A stretch of 11,653 nucleotides of DNA from positions 1 through 11,653 of the forward strand of contig DVHM01000015.1 of NCBI GenBank assembly GCA_018712125.1. The letters are read 5' to 3'. Made by a program: the position numbers and the translations under genes. Below, piece by piece: positions 1 through 4,563 of this stretch; within the stretch, counting starts at the first letter, position 1; every line of letters begins with the position of its first letter. The notes beneath the pieces are model-generated. The model saw nothing but the letters and a program-made list of their open reading frames with translations. It did not search any database and was not told where the DNA came from. This stretch comes from Pullilachnospira_A gallistercoris. GTDB lineage: Bacteria; Bacillota; Clostridia; Lachnospirales; Lachnospiraceae.

Positions 1-15
1 AATTTTCAAGGTTCT

Positions 16-45
16 AATGAGCCTATTTTTTTCGGCTCATTTTTT
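16..45 (+). terminator. Rho-independent terminator of an upstream gene
   Basis: An 8-bp perfect stem (AATGAGCC at 16-23, GGCTCATT at 34-41) with a T-rich 10-nt loop is followed by a T run to 45. Only the + strand reading has the T run after the stem, so it ends a + strand gene lying left of the window. Confidence 0.85.
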
Positions 46-55
46 CATAGATTAC

Positions 56-85
56 TTGACACTACCCTGTTGTCAGTAATATACT
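56..85 (+). promoter_or_regulatory. Sigma-A promoter with overlapping inverted repeat
   Basis: TTGACA (56-61) and TATACT (80-85) are separated by 18 nt, a near-consensus vegetative promoter. The -35 lies in an inverted repeat, TGACA (57-61) and TGTCA (71-75) with 9 nt between, so a repressor or activator could bind across the spacer. It reads toward the decayed phosphatase and the 116-aa ORF. The style resembles promoters of WYL/YafY-controlled genes, but that link is a weak inference. Confidence 0.6.
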
Positions 86-108
86 GTTTTCTCAGCGGTT
101 TTTCAGGG

Positions 109-132
109 AAATGGCAGATGAAAATGGCAGAT
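109..132 (+). repeat. Short tandem direct repeat
   Basis: AAATGGCAGAT occurs at 109-119 and again at 122-132, with two bases between. It includes a tiny open frame (ATG 111 to TGA 137, 8 codons). It is most simply a slippage duplication near the broken 5' end of the phosphatase remnant. Confidence 0.6.
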
Positions 133-137
133 CCTGA

Positions 138-345
138 TTGAAGTGGTCCGTGGGCTTTGCTATAATGAACCGGGAATACGGAATTGTCATGGAACAGGAT
201 AAGTTTCCAAAGCTGTTCTGGGATATACCGGAAGCAGATATTTATGTGTCTATGGGGTGCAATGTGGCATGCCCGAATATTCCCGGAAAAGAGGTCATCA
301 ACTGGGGGGCTGGAAGATCCGACGGGAAAGCAGGAGGAAAAGTAA
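138..345 (+). pseudogene. Remnant of low-molecular-weight phosphatase / arsenate reductase-like protein
   Basis: From about 162 the frame reads YGIVMEQDKFPKLFWDIPEA and then MGCNVACPNIPGKEVINWG. This matches the middle and C-terminal part of Clostridial LMW protein-tyrosine-phosphatase-type arsenate reductases (family pattern YGIDME...SDIPPVD...TMGCNV.CP..PCK...WG). The N-terminal phosphate-binding loop with the catalytic Cys (CxxxxxR) is absent. The third Cys of the MGCNVxCPxxPC motif is Gly. A run of six G (304-309) shifts the frame: with five G the reading continues as WGLEDPTGKQEEK and stops at TAA 343-345, about 20 residues short of the usual end. No convincing start codon or ribosome site exists; the open frame begins at TTG 138. 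It is therefore a non-functional remnant that keeps its promoter. A sequencing error could explain the G run but not the missing N-terminus. Confidence 0.7.
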
Positions 346-696
346 ATGAGCCAGACATTATCTTACGCGGAAGCAAAGGAAATCTATTACGATATGAAGG
401 AAAATCTGGATCATCGTGATGGGGATCTCATGGAACTCTACGACGATATGATCGTCCGGGCGGTGCGTTACGCCCATATCCGCGCCGGATGGAACGCTCT
501 TTCCAGAGAGCAGAAAGCGGAGAAAGACAGCGCCAGAACCTCCGCCCATGACGCCTTTATCGTGGCGCTCAACATTGTGGCGCGCATCCAGGGAGAAGCC
601 GGGAGCCGCTGGAGAGAACGGCTGACGGAGGATCGGAAGCGCATCGGAGATTTCGCATGTTATCTGGCGCTGTTTGAGGCGATCCGGGCGAGATAG
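346..696 (+). CDS. Uncharacterised small helical protein (116 aa)
   Basis: I do not recognise a family. The ATG at 346 has an excellent AGGAGG ribosome site at 332-337 (8-nt spacing), and it directly follows the TAA (343-345) of the preceding phosphatase remnant, so it may once have been translationally coupled. The product is rich in Glu, Arg, Asp and Ala, predicted mostly alpha-helical, with no signal peptide, membrane segment or Cys cluster. Its middle (residues about 30-80) reads as amphipathic helices containing RAVRYAHIRAGWNALS. A hairpin that may be a terminator follows. Good ribosome site, sensible composition and lack of a better overlapping frame support a real gene. It is probably cytoplasmic; function unknown. 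Confidence 0.7.
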   Translation: MSQTLSYAEAKEIYYDMKENLDHRDGDLMELYDDMIVRAVRYAHIRAGWNALSREQKAEKDSARTSAHDAFIVALNIVARIQGEAGSRWRERLTEDRKRIGDFACYLALFEAIRAR

Positions 697-708
697 ACAG
701 GGGCGATA

Positions 709-750
709 GGGGCGGAATCAGCGATTTGCCCCGCCCCCTTCCGGTCTTTT
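709..750 (+). terminator. Possible terminator hairpin
   Basis: GGGGC (709-713) pairs with GCCCC (728-732), with an inner AATC/GATT stem around an AGC loop. An alternative pairing GGGGCGG (709-715) with CCGCCCC (731-737) is also possible. The downstream tract is only moderately T-rich (TCTTTT to 750), so efficiency is uncertain. It lies 12 nt after the stop of the 116-aa ORF. Confidence 0.45.
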
Positions 751-792
751 CGATTGCTTCTGTTATTTTACACATCACACTTTCTCAAAGGT

Positions 793-845
793 AAGTACCG
801 CACCTGAATGTGCGTACTTGAATTCTTCCCCATATATATTATGAT
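793..845 (+). promoter_or_regulatory. Promoter and palindromic operator of the oxidoreductase gene
   Basis: A near-perfect inverted repeat, AAGTACCGCAC (793-803) and GTGCGTACTT (810-819), differs by a single extra base. Its right arm runs into a -35 box TTGAAT (818-823), followed after 16 nt by TATGAT (840-845). A dimeric repressor would block the -35. HxlR-type regulators often control such flavin-dependent oxidoreductases, but no such regulator is in the window, so the binder is inferred only. Confidence 0.6.
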
Positions 846-897
846 TTTCATATGAGATAAGGATTACGTCAATCCGAAAGGTAAAGGAGGAGTCTGT

Positions 898-1449
898 ATG
901 AGTAAAAATATTGTGATTCTGAATGGAAGTCCCCGGAAAAGCGGAAATACTTCCGCGTCGGTAAAGGCATTTACCCAGGGGGCCGAGGAGGCAGGAAACA
1001 CGGTCACGGAGTTTTTCCTGGATGGCATGGATATCCATGGATGCAAAGGGTGCTTTGGCGGAGACAACAGCAGGGAGTGTCCCTGTGTACAGAAGGATGA
1101 CATGGCAAAGATTTATCCTGCCGTGAAGAGCGCGGATGTGGTGGTGCTTGCATCTCCCCTCTATTACTGGAATATGAGCGGGCAGCTTCGGACAGCTGTG
1201 GACCGGTTGTTTGCCCTGGAGGAGGACGGGGAGAACCTTCTCAGAGGCAACGGACGCTCCGGTGCGCTTCTGATGGCGGCGGAAGGGCACGGCTTTGAGG
1301 ATGTGGTAACCTACTACGACCATCTGATGGAGCATCTGCGGTGGAACAATCTCGGCCATGTGCTGGCCGGCGGCAATATGGCCGTGGGAGATATTGAAGG
1401 TAAGCAGGAGATTCAGGAGGCCTTTGCTCTCGGAAAAAGTATCCTTTGA
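898..1449 (+). CDS. Flavodoxin-fold NAD(P)H-dependent oxidoreductase
   Basis: A 183-aa cytoplasmic protein of the NADPH-dependent FMN reductase / flavodoxin-like family. It is predicted to bind FMN and transfer electrons from NAD(P)H to quinones, nitro or azo compounds or other small acceptors. The N-terminus has the beta-strand and FMN phosphate loop (IVILNGSPRKSGNTS, residues 5-19). A Cys-containing segment follows at residues 49-65 (CKGC...CPC), typical of the iron-sulfur-flavoprotein-like branch, then QKDDM. ASPLYYWNMSGQLRTAVDR (residues 81-99) forms the flavin-contact and dimer region. Length is normal for the family. ATG 898 has a strong AAAGGAGGAG site at 883-892. The gene has its own promoter with a palindromic operator and no obvious operon partner, suggesting induction by an electrophile or oxidant. 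The substrate cannot be stated. Confidence 0.88.
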   Translation: MSKNIVILNGSPRKSGNTSASVKAFTQGAEEAGNTVTEFFLDGMDIHGCKGCFGGDNSRECPCVQKDDMAKIYPAVKSADVVVLASPLYYWNMSGQLRTAVDRLFALEEDGENLLRGNGRSGALLMAAEGHGFEDVVTYYDHLMEHLRWNNLGHVLAGGNMAVGDIEGKQEIQEAFALGKSIL

Positions 1450-1503
1450 CTGTCCGTTTTAACATTTTCTTAACAGAGAAGATGTAAAGAAAAGGAAAAA
1501 GCC

Positions 1504-1551
1504 ATGGAGGAGATACAAATGGGTGGGACATAGATGGGGGAGACACAGATG
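1504..1551 (+). repeat. Duplicated ribosome-site/start-codon segment
   Basis: The 18-mers at 1504-1521 and 1534-1551 match at 15 of 18 positions (consensus ATGGRGGAGAYACARATG). Each carries a purine-rich Shine-Dalgarno sequence and an ATG at its 3' end (1519 and 1549). The first ATG opens only a 4-codon frame ending at TAG 1531-1533; the second is in frame with the acyltransferase-like gene. Confidence 0.6.
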
Positions 1552-2574
1552 CAGAAGATCCGTTCGGGACAGTCGTTTTTATATCGAAAGGAAGGATTGA
1601 ACTGTACGGTCATTGATGTTTCCATTACACGTAAAGTGAGCGGAGCGATTCTGAACCGGGCGCTGCTGAAAGCTCTGGAGCGATACCCGTATCTGGTCAG
1701 CAAGCTGGTGGAAAAGGACGGGGATTTCTATATCGCGGATAATCACGTTCATTCCATGACGGTACACAGAAACCGGAAATTGCTGCCCCTCGGCAGTATG
1801 GCAAACACTTATCATCTGATGGAGGTCGCCTACTACGGCGAACATATCTATGTGTCCTTCCATCACGGTCTGTGCGACGGAGGCGGCATCAAACCCTTCG
1901 GGGAGCGTTATGAGGTTGGAACATACGAGGATCCCCAGGTCATCAAGGACGGTTTCGCTCTGCCGGAGTACAGTGACCAGATGGAGGATGAGGACTACCG
2001 CACGGAGATAGAGATAGACGCCGGAGATTATATGACATTCGCGAAAAAGGTCAACGCCACACCGGCCATCCTGCTGTCCTGTCTTTTTTCGAAGGCGATT
2101 TATCGCTGCAATCCGCAGCTTGACAAACCCATCGTGTGCAGTATGGCGACGGACATGAGAAGAGAGCTGGGAATTTTGCACACCCACAAAAATTGTGTCA
2201 GGAGTATGTATCTCCCCTTTACAGCGAAGGATGAAATAGATGATGTCCTTTTTGACTCTATGACCGTAAACAGCTATGTTGTCAGCTATCTTGGCAAATT
2301 TGAACTGGGAGAGTGCGATTCTCTGGTGGACGGCATCCATTTCTATTCCGGAGGGATCAAGGGCATTACCATAAATATGGCGGCGACCGGGAAAAAGTTC
2401 TGTATTACCTTCATCCAGAACATTGAGACCGAGAAATATGTTTCCATGTTTCTGGATCTGCTGAGAGAAAATGGAATCCGCTATCAGGCCGGAGAGCGCA
2501 TTCGGTTTTCCACCACAAAGGACAGAACCCAGAAGACCGCCGGGCATCAGGCGGAGCGTTTTCAGATTCGATAA
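1534..2574 (+). CDS. Alcohol acetyltransferase / condensation-domain-like protein, internally shortened
   Basis: A 346-aa cytoplasmic protein resembling the alcohol-acetyltransferase / condensation-domain group (CoA-dependent acyltransferase fold). The hallmark HHxxxDG active-site motif is HHGLCDG at residues 110-116; its second His is the general base for acyl transfer to an alcohol or amine in this fold. C-terminal family features are ATPAILLSCLFSKAIY, HTHKNCVRS and NSYVVSYLGK. Compared with the usual 400-450 aa, it seems to lack residues after GGGIKPF (about 122) and after LPFTAKDE (about 237), where the family has helices. Both losses preserve the frame. ATG 1549 (residue 6, MQKIRSGQ) has the better ribosome site (GGGGGAG 1536-1542), so the true start may be 15 nt downstream. 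No operon partner is clear, and no terminator separates it from the convergent LysR remnant. Substrate unknown; activity doubtful if the gaps are real. Confidence 0.7.
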   Translation: MGETQMQKIRSGQSFLYRKEGLNCTVIDVSITRKVSGAILNRALLKALERYPYLVSKLVEKDGDFYIADNHVHSMTVHRNRKLLPLGSMANTYHLMEVAYYGEHIYVSFHHGLCDGGGIKPFGERYEVGTYEDPQVIKDGFALPEYSDQMEDEDYRTEIEIDAGDYMTFAKKVNATPAILLSCLFSKAIYRCNPQLDKPIVCSMATDMRRELGILHTHKNCVRSMYLPFTAKDEIDDVLFDSMTVNSYVVSYLGKFELGECDSLVDGIHFYSGGIKGITINMAATGKKFCITFIQNIETEKYVSMFLDLLRENGIRYQAGERIRFSTTKDRTQKTAGHQAERFQIR

Positions 2575-2584
2575 GGCAGCTGAA

Positions 2585-3148
2585 TTATGCCTGCGGTTCC
2601 TCCTTCAGATATTTTGACATCAGAGTGAGAAACCGTTTCAGCACCGGCTGATCGTGGTCGTAGCTGCAGTATACGCCAAAGGAAATCTTTGGCAGATCCG
2701 TGACGGGAATGTAGCATAATCCGGCGTCGCTGGCCCTTGGAACATCCGGATACAGGGTGTAGCCCATCCGGGCCTTTGCCAGGGCGAAGGCGCTCTCGAC
2801 GCTCTCGGTCAGAATCCGCTTCTCAGAAGGAAGTTTGACCAGCACACTGTTTTGAATAGCGAAAACCGAATCGGAGACCTGGCGGGGAGAGCAGGCGATA
2901 AAGTTCCCGGCCAGGTCTTTTTGCGTGAGCGTTTCGTGTGCGGCCAGAGGATGATCCGGGGCGCAGACACAGGCGATCGGGGCCCTGCACAGTTCCCGGA
3001 AATAGAGGTTGGACTTTTTCTGAGTATCTCTTGTACCCAGAACAGCGTGGATCTGTCCGTTTTCCACCATGCCCAGAAGCGAGGGGAAGGGTACCAGACG
3101 GATGGTGGGGCGGAGCAGAGGGAACTCTTCCGCGAGGATTTCGCGAAT
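2585..3148 (-). pseudogene. LysR-family regulator, C-terminal effector domain only
   Basis: The frame encodes about 187 residues of a LysR substrate-binding domain. It begins upstream of any start codon as IREILAEEFPLLRPTIRLVP, then FPSLLGMVENGQIHAVLG, CAPDHPLAAHETLTQKDLAG, and ends KYLKEEPQA. Intact LysR proteins are about 300 aa, with an N-terminal winged helix-turn-helix and linker helix that are absent here. Reading upstream, an in-frame TAA (3149-3151) lies exactly where + strand sequence coding for an ABC ATPase begins. The only ATG (codon 3068-3070, internal) would give a 161-aa fragment without DNA-binding capacity. The fragment is well preserved up to the breakpoint, suggesting a recent rearrangement, or an assembly chimera. 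It is convergent with the acyltransferase-like gene, only 10 nt away. Confidence 0.85.
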
Positions 3149-3457
3149 TTAAGCCAGGGCCAGCGGCAGCTTCTCGCCATCGCCCGGGCAGCGGTTGCGG
3201 ATCCGCCCGCGCTGATTCTGGATGAGGCTACATCCTCCATCGATACCCGTACCGAGAAACTGGTGCAGGCCGGCATGGACGCGCTGATGAAGGGACGTAC
3301 CACCTTTGTCATCGCCCACCGTCTGTCCACGGTCAAGAACTCCGACTGTATCATGGTTATGGAGCTTGGACGGATCATCGAACGGGGCACCCACGACGAG
3401 CTGATCGCCCAGAAGGGCAAGTATTACCAGCTCTATACCGGAAATTTCGCGGAATAG
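3143..3457 (+). pseudogene. ABC exporter ATPase, C-terminal fragment
   Basis: The frame reads ANLSQGQRQLLAIARA (ABC signature LSQGQ), ADPPALILDEATSSIDTRTE (Walker B and D-loop), TTFVIAHRLSTVKNSD (H-loop His), then ELGRIIERGTHDELIAQKG and a TAG at 3455-3457. These are the last 104 residues of an ABC exporter half-transporter, normally about 570-620 aa. The membrane domain, Walker A and Q-loop are missing, so it cannot bind ATP or transport. Upstream in the same frame is antisense LysR sequence, not ABC sequence; homology begins at about 3143-3149. The reading frame stays open through the antisense LysR region by chance. It lies just upstream of a PadR gene, a regulator type that commonly controls ABC exporters, so it may be the remains of a local exporter. 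Confidence 0.85.
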
Positions 3458-3495
3458 AAAAAAGGGAAAATCCGTGACCCCGATACAAAAAAATA

Positions 3496-3557
3496 TTGAC
3501 ACAGATATATCGCAGTGCTATAGTGTAATTACAGAGAAACATCGCACTGCGATATAT
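3496..3557 (+). promoter_or_regulatory. PadR promoter with two operator palindromes
   Basis: TTGACA (3496-3501) and TATAGT (3519-3524) have ideal 17-nt spacing. Operator 1, TATCGCA-G-TGCTATA (3508-3522), covers the spacer and most of the -10. Operator 2, CATCGCA-C-TGCGATA (3540-3554), lies just past the expected transcription start. Together they also form a perfect 14-bp long-range inverted repeat, ATATATCGCAGTGC (3505-3518) and GCACTGCGATATAT (3544-3557). This arrangement suits autorepression by the PadR protein encoded about 110 nt downstream. Confidence 0.8.
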
Positions 3558-3667
3558 TTTACCGCGATACATTGGCTGGGTATATTACGACGGAATCATA
3601 AGTCCATAAAGCGCGGTGCGCAAAGAGAAAGGTAAGAAGGGAAGGAAGAGAAGAAAGGGGGAGCGGG

Positions 3668-3982
3668 ATGGACGCCCATATCAGAAAAGTGTATGTGCCC
3701 ATGACGGAGACCGGATTTTACATTCTCCTCTGTCTGCGGGAAGAATCCCACGGCTACAATATCATCCGGAAGGTGGAGGAACTGACGGATGGGGAGATCC
3801 GCATCAGCCCGGGGACCATGTACGGCAGCCTTTCCAAGATGGAAAAGGACGGCCTGATCTGTTTCATACGGGAGGAGGAGAAGCGGAAGATTTACCTGAT
3901 CACGGATCTGGGCAGGCAGGTTCTGGAACTGGAGATGAAACGGATAGAGCGTTTGTATCGGGATATGATGGAGGTGCGCTGA
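3668..3982 (+). CDS. PadR-family transcriptional regulator
   Basis: A 104-aa cytoplasmic DNA-binding protein. The PadR winged helix-turn-helix fills residues about 10-85: TETGFYILLCLREESHGYNI, the recognition-helix/wing segment EIRISPGTMYGSLSKMEKDG, and the wing IREEEKRKIYLITDLG. A short C-terminal helix (ELEMKRIERLYRDMM) is the dimerisation element, as in the small PadR-s2 subfamily. ATG 3668 has a GGGGGAG ribosome site at 3657-3663. The stop TGA is one base from the ATG of the DUF2812 gene, so the two form an operon with probable coupling. Two PadR-type palindromes overlap its promoter, implying autorepression relieved by an unknown hydrophobic ligand. Such proteins often repress ABC exporters or, as here, a DUF2812 partner. 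The 5' leader is long (about 135 nt) and purine-rich. Confidence 0.93.
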   Translation: MDAHIRKVYVPMTETGFYILLCLREESHGYNIIRKVEELTDGEIRISPGTMYGSLSKMEKDGLICFIREEEKRKIYLITDLGRQVLELEMKRIERLYRDMMEVR

Positions 3983-3983
3983 T

Positions 3984-4532
3984 ATGAGAGAGAAAAAATC
4001 GGAAGTGCGTTTCTTTACGATCGCGGATTGGGAGAAGGAGGAGGAGTACCTTCGGAAGCGCCACAGGGAAGGGTGGAAATTTGTCAGGCTGAGTTTTCCG
4101 GTCTATCACTTTGAGAAGTGCGAGCCTGAGGATGTGGTTTATCAGCTGGATTACAACGAGGATGGGGTAGCCCACAAGGAGGAGTATGTACAGATGTTTG
4201 CCGACTGCGGATGGGAGTACCTGCAGGATTTTGCCGGGTACAGCTATTTCCGCAAGCCGGTGGCCGGGATGAAAGGCGAGGAGGCGATCTTCTGTGACGA
4301 CGCGTCCCGGCTGGATATGATGCGCCGGGTGTTTGCAGGCAGATTTTTCCCGCTGCTGATCCTTATGCTGCTGGTGTTTGTGCCGAATTGTCTTCCCGAA
4401 ATGTTTCAGGTGGAGGAGGCAAGGGACTATGCGCTGATCGGCCTGTTTGCGGTTCTGCTGCTGATTTACGCACTGGTGTTCGGAACCTTCGCGTACAAAT
4501 ATTTCCGCCTCAAAGAACGGCTGGGGAAATAG
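3984..4532 (+). CDS. DUF2812 membrane protein, PadR partner
   Basis: A 182-aa protein with a soluble N-terminal DUF2812 domain (residues about 5-95) and two C-terminal membrane helices. DUF2812 features visible are EVRFFTIADWEKEEEYLRKR, EGWKFVR, VYQLDYN, and CGWEYLQDFAGYSYFRKP. Hydrophobic helices are at about 121-137 (FFPLLILMLLVFVPNCL) and 149-171 (YALIGLFAVLLLIYALVFGTF). There is no signal peptide, so the domain probably faces the cytoplasm. DUF2812 genes typically follow PadR regulators in Firmicutes, and the pair is thought to act as a regulatory or stress-sensing unit; the biochemical role is unknown. Spacing of one base to padR indicates co-expression. The gene converges on the TIR gene with a 31-nt gap and no evident terminator. 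Confidence 0.88.
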   Translation: MREKKSEVRFFTIADWEKEEEYLRKRHREGWKFVRLSFPVYHFEKCEPEDVVYQLDYNEDGVAHKEEYVQMFADCGWEYLQDFAGYSYFRKPVAGMKGEEAIFCDDASRLDMMRRVFAGRFFPLLILMLLVFVPNCLPEMFQVEEARDYALIGLFAVLLLIYALVFGTFAYKYFRLKERLGK

Positions 4533-4563
4533 CTGGGGAGAGAGCGTGCGACGGAGCAGGCTG

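Noticed and set aside
1579..2547. 322-aa open frame on the - strand
   Set aside because: Antisense to the HHxxxDG acyltransferase-like gene; no family features.
2852..3142. N-terminal extension of the ABC fragment to ATG 2852
   Set aside because: These residues are antisense LysR sequence with no ABC similarity; only the part from about 3143 is ABC-derived.
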